From JAITWN01 sp964384095 (GTDB lineage: Bacteria; Pseudomonadota; Gammaproteobacteria; SZUA-140): DNA of 18,078 nt. Each line of letters opens with the position of its first letter. Positions within the stretch are counted from its first letter, which is position 1. The DNA lies in the NCBI GenBank assembly GCA_964384095.1, contig CAYLKC010000037.1, positions 1-18,078 of the forward strand, in the 5' to 3' direction. Positions 6,298 to 13,933 of the stretch are shown here, piece after piece. The notes under the pieces were generated by a model. That model saw nothing but the letters and a program-made list of their open reading frames with translations. It searched no databases and was not told the DNA's origin. The position numbers and the translations under genes were made by a program.

Positions 6298-7301
6298 TGT
6301 GGATCGCCGTGACAACCGCGTTTGCGCTGGCCTGCGCCGGGTCCTGGTGGCTATGCCGGGCCGGGGCGCGGCTGGCGCTGGTCGATCACCCGAACGCGCG
6401 CTCGCTGCATGATCGGCCGATGCCGCGCAGCGGGGGGCTCGCGATCTGGGGCGGGATCGCGACCGGCGGGTTGCTGGTCGTTGCGATCGGCGGCGCGCGT
6501 CCGGAGCTTGCGTGGATCGCTGCCGCGACGGCGATCGTCGGCCTCGTGTCGTTGATCGACGATCGTTCCCATGTGCCGGCGGGTCTGCGGCTGCTCGCGC
6601 ATGCGGCGGCAGCGGGTTTGCTCGCGGTCGGCGGGCTGGGCCTCGGTGGGCTGGCGATACCCGGATGGTCGGTCGAATTATCATCGGCTTACGGCGGCTT
6701 CCTCGCGCTGGTTTTCATCATCTGGATGACCAACCTCTATAACTTCATGGACGGCATCGACGGCCTGGCAGGGGCGATGGCGGCGATCGGGTTCGCGACG
6801 CTCGGGGTGCTCGGGTGGCTTGGCGACGATCCGGGCTACGCCGCGCTGTGCGGAGTCGTCGCGGCGGCGGCCGGCGGGTTCCTGGTGTGGAATTTCCCGC
6901 CGGCGCGGATCTTCATGGGCGACAGCGGGGCGTCGGTGCTCGGTCTGCTGGCGGCGGTGTTCGCGCTGTGGGGCGATCGCCTCGGGCTGTTTCCGTTGTG
7001 GATCGCGCTGCTGGTGTTCTCGCCTTTCATCGTCGATGCGACGGTGACCCTGGCTCGCCGTCTGCTGCGCCGGGAGCGCGTGTGGGAGGCGCATCGCAGC
7101 CATTATTACCAGCGGCTCGCGCAGGAGTGGGGTCACCGGCGCACGATGCTGTGGGCCACCGCACTGATGCTCGCATGCGCGGCGGCGGCCTTGTTCGCGC
7201 ATCGGGCGGGGGCGGGGGCGCAATGGGCAGTGATCGCGGGGGTGTCGATCGTCTATGTAGCGGTCGCGCTGGCGGTCAGGCGGGCCGGTCTGCGATATTG
7301 A
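6297..7301 (+). CDS. Polyprenyl-phosphate sugar-1-phosphate transferase (WbpL/WecA-like, GT4/MraY family)
   Basis: This is a 334-residue multi-pass membrane protein. Conserved cytoplasmic loops are visible in order: HPNARSLHDRPMPRSGG near 31-47, LIDDRSHVP with the magnesium-binding D88-D89, NLYNFMDGIDGLAG (N146, N149, D152, D155), FMGDSGASVLG (D209) and the late HRSHYYQRL loop (H266-L274). This is the complete signature of the MraY/WecA superfamily. The HxSHxYQRL form is typical of the WbpL branch, which loads N-acetyl-fucosamine or N-acetyl-glucosamine phosphate onto undecaprenyl phosphate to begin O-antigen synthesis. There is no clear ribosome site. The one-base overlap with the upstream gene suggests translational reinitiation. 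Confidence 0.9.
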   Translation: MWIAVTTAFALACAGSWWLCRAGARLALVDHPNARSLHDRPMPRSGGLAIWGGIATGGLLVVAIGGARPELAWIAAATAIVGLVSLIDDRSHVPAGLRLLAHAAAAGLLAVGGLGLGGLAIPGWSVELSSAYGGFLALVFIIWMTNLYNFMDGIDGLAGAMAAIGFATLGVLGWLGDDPGYAALCGVVAAAAGGFLVWNFPPARIFMGDSGASVLGLLAAVFALWGDRLGLFPLWIALLVFSPFIVDATVTLARRLLRRERVWEAHRSHYYQRLAQEWGHRRTMLWATALMLACAAAALFAHRAGAGAQWAVIAGVSIVYVAVALAVRRAGLRY

Positions 7302-7370
7302 CCCCGAAAATCGACCGGGAGGGCACCAAACAGGCCATTTTTTCGTTCAATATCATTATTGCTCAACAAC

Positions 7371-7400
7371 TTGCCACGGTCCGACCCCGGCGGGTACACT
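7371..7400 (+). promoter_or_regulatory. Predicted internal promoter before the wbpM-like gene
   Basis: TTGCCA (7371-7376, 5 of 6 consensus) and TACACT (7395-7400, 4 of 6) are 18 nt apart in the 130-nt gap between the transferase and dehydratase genes. The gap is locally AT-rich (TTTTTTCGTTCAATATCATT, 7339-7358). The wbpM-like gene and galU may thus be transcribed partly on their own. Confidence 0.4.
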
Positions 7401-7431
7401 GGGTCCGGCGGGTGGGTTATGGAGGCGGGAA

Positions 7432-9306
7432 TTGGTAAGCAGGCGGCGCATCGGGATTATCACGCACGATGTATGTGTCATCGCGATTGCGTGGCTGCTG
7501 GCCTTTCTGTACCGCTATGACTTCAACCTGGGGCCGGCGCAGTGGGAGGCCTTCTGGCGCACGCTGCCGGTGGTCCTTGCGATCCAGGCGCTGATCTTCT
7601 GGCGCTTCGGTCTCTATCGCGGGCTGTGGCGCTTCGCGAGCATCCCCGATCTCTGGAACATCCTTCGCGCCGCCTTTCTCGGCGTCCTGATCGCGGCGGT
7701 TTCGCTATATCTGTATAACCGGCTCCAGGGCGTCCCGCGGACCGTCATCGGCGTCTACCCGTTCGTGCTGATCCTGCTGCTCGGTACGCCGCGTCTGATC
7801 TACCGGATCTGGCGCGAGCACGGGCTCGGCCTGCTCAATCACGCGAACAGCATGCGTGTGCTGATCCTCGGCGCCGGCCGTTCCGGCGAGATGCTCGCGC
7901 GCGACATGCGCCGCGACGCGGTCTATTCACCGGTCGGTTTTCTCGACGATTCCCGCACGCTGAAGGGTTCGAACGTACACGGGATTCCGGTCCTCGGCCG
8001 CGTCGACCAGTTGCCGGTGATCGCCGGGCGGTTGCGCCCGGACCTCGTGATCATCGCGATGCCGTCGGCGACCAACGCCGAGATGCGCCGCATCGTCGGC
8101 ATCTGCGAACGCGCCGGGGTGCAGTTTCGCACCCTGCCGCGCCTGCAGGACCTAGCCAGCGATGAGCCGTCGGTGTCGGAGCTGCGCGAGGTGAACATCG
8201 AGGACCTGCTCGGGCGCGACCCGGTCGTGCTCGACTGGCCGGGCATCTGCGACGGCATGGTCGGACGCACGATCCTGATCAGCGGCGCCGGCGGCTCGAT
8301 CGGCTCGGAGCTGTCGCGCCAGATCGCGCGCATCCGTCCCGCGGCGCTGGTGCTGTTCGAGAACAACGAGTTCAACCTGTACCGCGTCGAGAATGAGTTG
8401 CGGCAGAAGTATCCGTCGCTGGCGCTGCATGCCTGCCTCGGCGACGTCCGCGACCGCATTTCCGTGGCGCAGGCCTTCGAGAAGTTTCGCCCCGAGATCG
8501 TGTTTCATGCCGCCGCCTACAAGCATGTGCCGATGCTCGAGTTCCAGGCCGCGGAGGCGGTGCGCAACAATGTCATCGGCACCGGGGTCATCGCCCGGGC
8601 CGCCGACCAGTACGGCTGCGCGACCTTCGTGATGATCTCGACCGACAAGGCGGTCAACCCGACCAATGTCATGGGCGCGACCAAGCGCATTGCCGAGGTC
8701 CTGTGCCAGGGCCTGAGCCATGACTCGAAGACGCGCTACATGACCGTGCGCTTCGGCAACGTGCTCGGATCGGCCGGCAGCGTCGTGCCACTGTTCCAGG
8801 AACAGATCCGCAAGGGTGGTCCGGTGACGGTGACGCACCCCGAGATCACCCGCTACTTCATGACGATCTCCGAGGCCTCGCAACTGATCATGCAAGCGGC
8901 GGTGATCGGGCAGGGCGGCGAGACCTTCGTCCTCGACATGGGCGAACCGGTGTCTATCACCTATCTCGCGGAACAGCTGATCCGCCTGTCGGGCAAGATC
9001 CCGAACAAGGACATCCCGATCGTCTATACCGCGCTCAGGCCGGGCGAGAAACTGGCCGAGGAACTGTTCTATGACGATGAGCAGCGCATCCCGACTGCTC
9101 ACAGCAAGATCCTGCAGGCGCGCGGCCTCGATCTGAACCGGGACCTGTTCCAGCAGGACCTGCGGTCGCTCGAGGAGGCCGCGGAAAATCACGATGAAAA
9201 AGGAGTCCGCACCTTGCTGAAAAAGATCGTGCCGATGCTCGAGAGTCACGAAGCCGTCAGACCCGCGAGCGGCAAGGTCGTTGCGCTGAACAGGGTCAAG
9301 TCATGA
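7432..9306 (+). CDS. wbpM: UDP-GlcNAc 4,6-dehydratase, WbpM/FlaA1/PglF (CapD) family, membrane-bound long form
   Basis: The 624-residue protein has the long-form layout. About four membrane segments occupy residues 1-140. A first Rossmann-like domain has VLILGAGRSGE (G147, G149, G152). The catalytic SDR domain has ISGAGGSIGSE (G285, G288, G291). The active site carries S403-T-D-K and MGATK (M414, K418), so methionine replaces the usual tyrosine as in WbpM itself (SMK rather than SYK triad). It makes the UDP-4-keto-6-deoxy sugar used for N-acetyl-quinovosamine or fucosamine residues. The start is an uncommon TTG at 7432, supported by GGAGG six bases upstream. An ATG at 7419 is out of frame. 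The stop overlaps the galU start (ATGA). Confidence 0.93.
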   Translation: MVSRRRIGIITHDVCVIAIAWLLAFLYRYDFNLGPAQWEAFWRTLPVVLAIQALIFWRFGLYRGLWRFASIPDLWNILRAAFLGVLIAAVSLYLYNRLQGVPRTVIGVYPFVLILLLGTPRLIYRIWREHGLGLLNHANSMRVLILGAGRSGEMLARDMRRDAVYSPVGFLDDSRTLKGSNVHGIPVLGRVDQLPVIAGRLRPDLVIIAMPSATNAEMRRIVGICERAGVQFRTLPRLQDLASDEPSVSELREVNIEDLLGRDPVVLDWPGICDGMVGRTILISGAGGSIGSELSRQIARIRPAALVLFENNEFNLYRVENELRQKYPSLALHACLGDVRDRISVAQAFEKFRPEIVFHAAAYKHVPMLEFQAAEAVRNNVIGTGVIARAADQYGCATFVMISTDKAVNPTNVMGATKRIAEVLCQGLSHDSKTRYMTVRFGNVLGSAGSVVPLFQEQIRKGGPVTVTHPEITRYFMTISEASQLIMQAAVIGQGGETFVLDMGEPVSITYLAEQLIRLSGKIPNKDIPIVYTALRPGEKLAEELFYDDEQRIPTAHSKILQARGLDLNRDLFQQDLRSLEEAAENHDEKGVRTLLKKIVPMLESHEAVRPASGKVVALNRVKS

Positions 9307-10187
9307 GCGTCCCTGCACGGATTCGCAAGGCGGTCTTCCCGGTGGCCGGTATGGGCACGCGCTTTCTGCCTGCGACCAAGGCCAATCCGAAAGAGATGCT
9401 GCCGATCGTCGACAAGCCGCTGATCCAGTATGCGGCCGAGGAGGCGATCGCGGCCGGTATCACCGAACTCGTGTTCGTGACCAGCAGCGCCAAGCGCGCG
9501 ATCGAGGATCACTTCGACAAGAACTACGAACTCGAGGCGGAACTGAAGGCGCGCGAGAAACATGAACTGCTGAAGCTGGTGCACGACGTGCTGCCCGATG
9601 GCGTATCCTGCGCCTATGTGCGCCAGCCCGAGGCGCTTGGACTCGGTCACGCGGTACTGTGCGCGCGACCGATCGTCGGCCACGAACCCTTCGCGGTGAT
9701 CCTCGCCGACGACCTGATTTATTCATCGGGTGACAACTGCCTGGCGCAGATGACGCGCATCCATGCCGAACAAGGCTGCAGTGTGCTCGGCGTCGAAGAG
9801 GTCGCGCCGTCGGAGACCGACAAGTACGGCATCATCAGCGGCGAGACCGCCGGCGAGCGCCTGTCACGCGTGACCCGCATCGTCGAGAAGCCCGCGCCCG
9901 ACAAGGCGCCGTCGACACTCGGCGTGGTCGGCCGCTACATCCTGACCCCGCGGATCTTCGAATTCCTCGAAACGATCGGCGCCGGCGCCGGCGGCGAGAT
10001 CCAGCTCACCGATGCGATCGCCGCGCTGATCGGGGTCGAACAGGTCCTCGGCTACGAATTCGAGGGCATCCGCTACGACTGCGGCAGCAAACTCGGCTAT
10101 CTGCAGGCGACCGTCGAATACGCGCTCAGGCATCCGGAACTGAAAGAACCCTTCCGCGACTACCTCACCCGTTACTGCAATTCATAA
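9303..10187 (+). CDS. galU: UTP-glucose-1-phosphate uridylyltransferase
   Basis: The 294-residue protein is a standard-length bacterial GalU, which makes UDP-glucose from UTP and glucose-1-phosphate in the cytoplasm. It has the nucleotide-binding loop AGMGTRFLPATK (residues 15-26), PKEMLPIVDKPLIQY, the RQPEALGLGHAV segment (107-118), the metal-binding VILADD (D136-D137), VEKPAPDKAPS and the C-terminal DCGSKLGYLQATVEYALRH. It overlaps the dehydratase gene by four bases, so the two are coupled. The gene is followed directly by the G/C-tract hairpins, which could act as terminators. UDP-glucose feeds lipopolysaccharide core, capsule and glucan synthesis, which fits the genes before it. Confidence 0.96.
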   Translation: MSVPARIRKAVFPVAGMGTRFLPATKANPKEMLPIVDKPLIQYAAEEAIAAGITELVFVTSSAKRAIEDHFDKNYELEAELKAREKHELLKLVHDVLPDGVSCAYVRQPEALGLGHAVLCARPIVGHEPFAVILADDLIYSSGDNCLAQMTRIHAEQGCSVLGVEEVAPSETDKYGIISGETAGERLSRVTRIVEKPAPDKAPSTLGVVGRYILTPRIFEFLETIGAGAGGEIQLTDAIAALIGVEQVLGYEFEGIRYDCGSKLGYLQATVEYALRHPELKEPFRDYLTRYCNS

Positions 10188-10189
10188 CG

Positions 10190-10436
10190 CATCCCCCCCG
10201 GCCCCCCTTCTTTCAGAAGGGGGGGGGAATTAATCTGACTTCCCCCTTCGCTTGCGCAGAGAGCACTAACAGCTCCCCCCCTTCGCTTGCGAAGGGGGGC
10301 AGGGGGGATGTCGCCCGCAGCACTACGCCATTACATCACTCGCTGCGCTCGCATCCCCCCTGCCCCCCTTCTTTCAGAAGGGGGGAGATTAATATGACTT
10401 CCCCCTTCGCTTGCGAAGGGGGGTCAGGGGGGATGC
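10190..10436. repeat. REP/BIME-like repeat cluster, copy 3 (one full unit plus partial units)
   Basis: Four pieces stand in a row. First comes GCATCCCCCCCGG with a hairpin whose loop region is CTTTCAG (10190-10229). A decayed arm TTCCCCCTTCGCTTGCG follows (10240-10256). Next is a full unit at 10274-10385: a hairpin with TTCGCTTGCGAA, then CAGGGGGGATG, a 40-nt centre (TCGCCCGC to TGCGCTC), GCATCCCCCCTG, and the CTTTCAG hairpin. Last is a partial unit at 10400-10436. Adjacent units are joined by a conserved AT-rich linker of the type ATTAATCTGACTT. The cluster lies between the convergent galU and sensor-kinase genes and could terminate transcription from both sides. Its last unit runs into the 3' end of the kinase gene. 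Confidence 0.9.
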
Positions 10437-11794
10437 CGGCGGGTTTTGAACAACACCTTCGCCCGCAAACCCCGCGGTTGCAGATTCTCCAGCGTGACTT
10501 CCGCCTTGTGCATGTCGGCGATCCAGCGGACCATCGCCAGTCCGAGGCCGCTGCCGTTATCGTCGTCATCGGCGCGCGGGATGCGGTAAAAGCGGTCGAA
10601 CACGCGCTCCTGCAACTCCATCGGGATGCCGGGGCCGCTGTCGCTGACGATGAATGCCGGCCAACCCTGTTCGCGAGTCACCGTGACGCCGATCGTAGTG
10701 CCGGCCGGCGAATACTTGAGCGCATTGTCGATCAGGTTCCGGATCAGGACGGCGAGCGCGGCGGCCGCGCCGGTCACCTCGATACCGGGGGTGATGTCGG
10801 CCCTGATATCCCTGTGCTCACGCATCGCCTGCGGCGCAAGTTCGCGGACGGCATCGCTGACGAGTTCGCCGATGTCCACGGGCGCAAACGGCATGTCCAT
10901 GTGTTGCAGGCGCGAGAAGGCCAGCAACTGTTCCACCATCCGCGTCGAACGGTCGATGGATTCGATCAGGTTGTCGACGCCCTCGCGGTCATCGCGACGC
11001 AAGCCCGCCTGTTTCTTCAGCACCTGGGCCTGGGTCTTCATTGCCGCCAGCGGGGTCCGCAGTTCATGGGCGGCGTTGTCGGTAAACTCCCGTTCTATCC
11101 GCATCGCCCGCTCGACGCGGCCGAACAGACGATTCAGTGCGTTGATGAACGGCGCGATCTCGCCGGGTACGCGTTCCATCGCCAGCGGCGTCAGGTCGGC
11201 GGCGTATCGCTGATTCAGCTCGCGGGCGAGGGCGACCATCGGCCACAGGCTGCGGGTGACGCCCAACCAGACCAGGGCCAGGATCAACGGCACGAACAGC
11301 AGCGCCGGCGCCAGCACGCTGCCGAGCAGTTGCAGTATCAGTTCCGTGCGCACCACGGCATGTTCCGCCACCTCGACGACGATCTCGCTGCGTTCGTCGA
11401 CATGGACGAAGAAGTGCCAGTCCTCGCCGTCGATCTGTTGCAGTGAGAACCCCGGCGGCGCCATCGCCGATCCCAGGATCGATGCGCTGGCCGACTCGGC
11501 GATCAGTATCTCGTCCTTCCATACCCGGAACAGCAGCTTCTGCTCATAGTAGTGCGACAGCGTTTCGTCATGCGGATGGGGCGCGACATTGAGCCGGTCG
11601 TCATCGGCGAGGCCGTGCTCGGCGAGATCGTGCAGCAGGTGCGCGGCATGAACGAGCTGGACATCATAGATTTCGTCTATCTCGTGATAGGCGAAATACA
11701 GCGCCAGGCCGCCGATCGCGCTTCCGGCCAGAATCACCGGGACGCTGATCAGCGCCAGCAGATGCAGCCTCAGTGAGTAGGGCCGCGGATTCAT
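10424..11794 (-). CDS. QseC/PmrB-type sensor histidine kinase
   Basis: The 456-residue inner-membrane kinase has transmembrane segments at about 9-36 and 151-178. They flank a periplasmic domain of about 115 residues whose start (EIDEIYDVQLVHAAHLL) resembles the QseC-type 2CSK_N sensor domain. A HAMP linker follows. The H-box is FTDNAAHELRTPLAAMKTQ, with the phosphorylated His243. The ATP-binding domain has NLIDNALKYSP (N353, N357), DSGPGI (D385, G387, G389) and GSGLGLAMV. The gene overlaps the response-regulator gene by four bases (ATGA). The final codons (RHPP) and the TGA come from the adjoining repeat element, where a T interrupts the usual GGGGGGCAGGGGGG run. As part of the biosynthetic operon, it may sense the product of that operon. 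Confidence 0.93.
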   Translation of the reverse strand: MNPRPYSLRLHLLALISVPVILAGSAIGGLALYFAYHEIDEIYDVQLVHAAHLLHDLAEHGLADDDRLNVAPHPHDETLSHYYEQKLLFRVWKDEILIAESASASILGSAMAPPGFSLQQIDGEDWHFFVHVDERSEIVVEVAEHAVVRTELILQLLGSVLAPALLFVPLILALVWLGVTRSLWPMVALARELNQRYAADLTPLAMERVPGEIAPFINALNRLFGRVERAMRIEREFTDNAAHELRTPLAAMKTQAQVLKKQAGLRRDDREGVDNLIESIDRSTRMVEQLLAFSRLQHMDMPFAPVDIGELVSDAVRELAPQAMREHRDIRADITPGIEVTGAAAALAVLIRNLIDNALKYSPAGTTIGVTVTREQGWPAFIVSDSGPGIPMELQERVFDRFYRIPRADDDDNGSGLGLAMVRWIADMHKAEVTLENLQPRGLRAKVLFKTRRHPP

Positions 11795-12447
11795 TCAGGA
11801 ATCGTGTAGCCGAGGCCGCGAACCGTGCGGATGAGATCTCGGCCAAGTTTTCGCCGCAGCGCCGATATGTGCACCTCGATGGTGTTGCTTTCGATATCCT
11901 CTCCCGACCAGTCGTAGACATGGGTCTCGATCTCGGTGCGGTTGACGATGCGGCCGATATTGTTGAGCAGGATTTCCAGCACCGAGAATTCCCGCGCCGA
12001 CAGCGATACCGTTGCGCCGTCGCGCAGTACGCTGCGGCCTGCGGGGTCGATGACCAGGTCGCGATGACGGATCAGCGCGATGGCGCGGCCGTGGCGACGC
12101 CGCAGCAGCGCGGCGGCCCTGGCAAGCAGCTCATCGAGGTCGAATGGCTTTACCAGATAGTCGTCGGCGCCGGCATTGAGTCCTTCCACCCGGTGTTCGA
12201 TCGCGTCACGCGCGGTCAGTATCAATACCGGGCGCAGGTCGCCGCCGGCGCGCAGCGATTTCAGCAGTTCCAGACCGGAACGGTCCGGCAATCCGATGTC
12301 GAGGACCACGAGGTCATAGTCGGTGGTGGCGAGCGCCGCCTCGGCCGAGGCGGCGTCGCGGCACCAGTCGACCGCGTAGGCTGTGCGAAGACCGGCCGCG
12401 GTGGCCTTGCCGAGCTGCCTGTCGTCCTCGACCAGCAATACGCGCAT
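11791..12447 (-). CDS. OmpR-family response regulator (QseB/PmrA-like)
   Basis: This 218-residue regulator has a receiver domain with the acidic pair E7/D8-D9 (LLVEDDRQLG), the phosphorylation site D50 (LVVLDIGLPD), T78 (ILTARD) and K100-P101 (DDYLVKPFDLDELLAR). A winged-helix DNA-binding domain follows, with LSAREFSVLEILL, the recognition helix region ESNTIEVHISALRRKLG and the final IRTVRGLGYTI. AGGAAAG stands just before ATG 12447. It lies 12 nt after the TPR gene and overlaps the kinase gene, so it is co-transcribed with both. It probably controls genes in response to the kinase and perhaps its own operon. I found no convincing direct-repeat box for it in the window. Confidence 0.94.
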   Translation of the reverse strand: MRVLLVEDDRQLGKATAAGLRTAYAVDWCRDAASAEAALATTDYDLVVLDIGLPDRSGLELLKSLRAGGDLRPVLILTARDAIEHRVEGLNAGADDYLVKPFDLDELLARAAALLRRRHGRAIALIRHRDLVIDPAGRSVLRDGATVSLSAREFSVLEILLNNIGRIVNRTEIETHVYDWSGEDIESNTIEVHISALRRKLGRDLIRTVRGLGYTIPE

Positions 12448-12459
12448 CTTTCCTCGAGA

Positions 12460-13164
12460 CTATCTGGCATTGACGTGACTGGCCGCGGCGGGCGACCTCC
12501 GTTCCACTTCGGCGAGCGCCGCCTTGATCTCCTGGCGCCTGCCGGCGTCAGCGAGTTCCCGGCCCGCGCGGGGCGCCGCCTCGAGCGCATGCTTCAATAC
12601 CGATGCCGCCTTGTCGTACTGTTTGCGGCTCATCAGATAATCGCCGTAGAAATAGTTCGGGTCAATCCCGTCCGGGTTGATTTCGAGGGCGGCCTTGAGA
12701 TGATGCTCGGCCTTTTCGTTGCTGCCGAAACTGATCGGCCAGCCGGGCACCTGGTAATAGAGCGAGCCGAGCGAGGCGTGAGCCGAGCCGCCGAGCGCGG
12801 TCTCGTCTATCGTGATCGCATGCTCCAGCAATTCCCTCGCGCGTATCACCATGCGCAGCGACGACAGGCTTTTTTTAACGCCGGCCTCGGATGACAGGAT
12901 GATCGCTTCCCAGATCTTCGGCTCGGCGTGTTGCGGATAGACCGAACTGACGCGCGCGGCGTATTCTCCGAGGCCTTTATAGGCGGCGATCTTTGCATTG
13001 TCCTCAGGCACCTGGTATTTGATGCGCGCCCACTCGGTCTGCAGCCAGGCGATGTCCTCCGCCAGCGTCGGCTTGAGGTCGAGCGGGTCACCGGCGTGCG
13101 CCTGCGCGCCGGTGATGGCGATCAGCAGCAACGCGAACAGAATATGACTACGCAATCTTTGCAC
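12460..13164 (-). CDS. Secreted TPR protein of the hemolysin/ANL/HDO operon
   Basis: With the GTG start at 13164 the protein has 234 residues. It begins with a signal peptide (QRLRSHILFALLLIAITGA, cleavage probably after AHA at residue 24). TPR-like helices follow: RARELLEHAITIDETALGGSAHASLGSLYYQV, NEKAEHHLKAALEINPDGID and KQYDKAASVLKHALEAAP. GTG 13164 is chosen because AAGGAG lies 7 nt upstream. An ATG 33 nt earlier has no ribosome site and would spoil the signal peptide. The start overlaps the end of the SDR gene by 17 nt, so translation is coupled. The role is unknown. It could present or bind the pathway product or a partner in the periplasm, where the sensor domain of the kinase also lies. 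Confidence 0.82.
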   Translation of the reverse strand: MQRLRSHILFALLLIAITGAQAHAGDPLDLKPTLAEDIAWLQTEWARIKYQVPEDNAKIAAYKGLGEYAARVSSVYPQHAEPKIWEAIILSSEAGVKKSLSSLRMVIRARELLEHAITIDETALGGSAHASLGSLYYQVPGWPISFGSNEKAEHHLKAALEINPDGIDPNYFYGDYLMSRKQYDKAASVLKHALEAAPRAGRELADAGRRQEIKAALAEVERRSPAAASHVNAR

Positions 13165-13933
13165 GAGAGTTCTCCTTCGGAGTGAGTGTTGAATCAAGCA
13201 GGGCGTCGGCGATGTCGCGCTTGCCGATGAGTCCGTGATCGATCAGGGACGGGACTATGCCGTTCAGCGCCGCGAACAGCCGATCCGGGAAACCGATGGT
13301 CAGACGCTTGCGGTCATCGCGTATCGCCCTGAACAGCAGACCGGCGACCTTGTCCGCGCTGTCGCTGACGACGCCGGTGCGCCGGTGCAACTCGGGGATC
13401 AGGCCGCTGTTCAGCGCGGTGGCGACCGCGCGCGGGGCGACATGCGTCACGGTGATGCCGGTGCCGGCGTATTCACGACCGAGCGCCTCGGAGAATCCCC
13501 GCAGTCCGGCCTTGGTCGCCGAGTAGGTCGCGAAATGTGGATAGGGCAGGGCGCCGAACACAGAACCGACGTTGACGATCTGCCCCTGTCCGCGCGCAAG
13601 CATGCCCGGCAATACCGCCCGGGCGAGGCGGATCGGCGCCTCGAGATTGACCCGGATCATTGCATCCAGATGGGCGGTCGGCTGATCCGGGAGACGGCCG
13701 AACCAGAGCAGACCGGCAAGATTGACGAGGATATCGATGCGTTCCTGCGCCAGCCGCGCGCACAGCAGCTCGACGGCCTCCGGATCGGCGAGATCGGCCT
13801 GGATGACCCCGGACTCGCTCGCCCGATCGACGACCCGCACCTGCGCGCCGGCGGCGCGCAGGCGAGCGACCAGCGCGCTGCCGATGCCGCCGAGTCCGCC
13901 GGTGACGACCACGGTCCTGCCGTCAGGCTGCAT
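13148..13933 (-). CDS. Short-chain dehydrogenase/reductase (classical SDR)
   Basis: The 261-residue protein has the coenzyme loop TGGLGGIGSAL (residues 11-21), D36 after the second strand (suggesting NAD(H)), NLAG in place of the common NNAG (71-74), and the catalytic S124, Y137 and K141 in NVGSVFG and ATYSATKAG. The final part (RKRLTIGFPDRLFAALNGIVPSLID) is typical of SDRs near acyl-chain enzymes, and some of these act on fatty acyl substrates. ATG 13933 is chosen because the Rossmann fold begins right after it and it overlaps the upstream gene by 11 nt. A longer open frame starting at 14101 only adds an arginine-rich shadow of that gene. It likely oxidises or reduces an intermediate made by the oxidase or ligase upstream. 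Confidence 0.88.
   Translation of the reverse strand: MQPDGRTVVVTGGLGGIGSALVARLRAAGAQVRVVDRASESGVIQADLADPEAVELLCARLAQERIDILVNLAGLLWFGRLPDQPTAHLDAMIRVNLEAPIRLARAVLPGMLARGQGQIVNVGSVFGALPYPHFATYSATKAGLRGFSEALGREYAGTGITVTHVAPRAVATALNSGLIPELHRRTGVVSDSADKVAGLLFRAIRDDRKRLTIGFPDRLFAALNGIVPSLIDHGLIGKRDIADALLDSTLTPKENSRAKIA

Noticed and set aside
5200..6684. Minus-strand frame continuing the TPR gene upstream for 495 codons, giving a 1027-residue protein
   Set aside because: It is antisense to the epimerase and transferase genes, is rich in Arg/Pro/Ala, and the strong GGAGGTGAAC-ATG plus signal peptide place the real start at 5199.
8152..9249. 365-codon minus-strand frame opposite the WbpM-like gene
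   Set aside because: The plus strand encodes an intact, motif-complete dehydratase. The antisense frame is a composition artefact.
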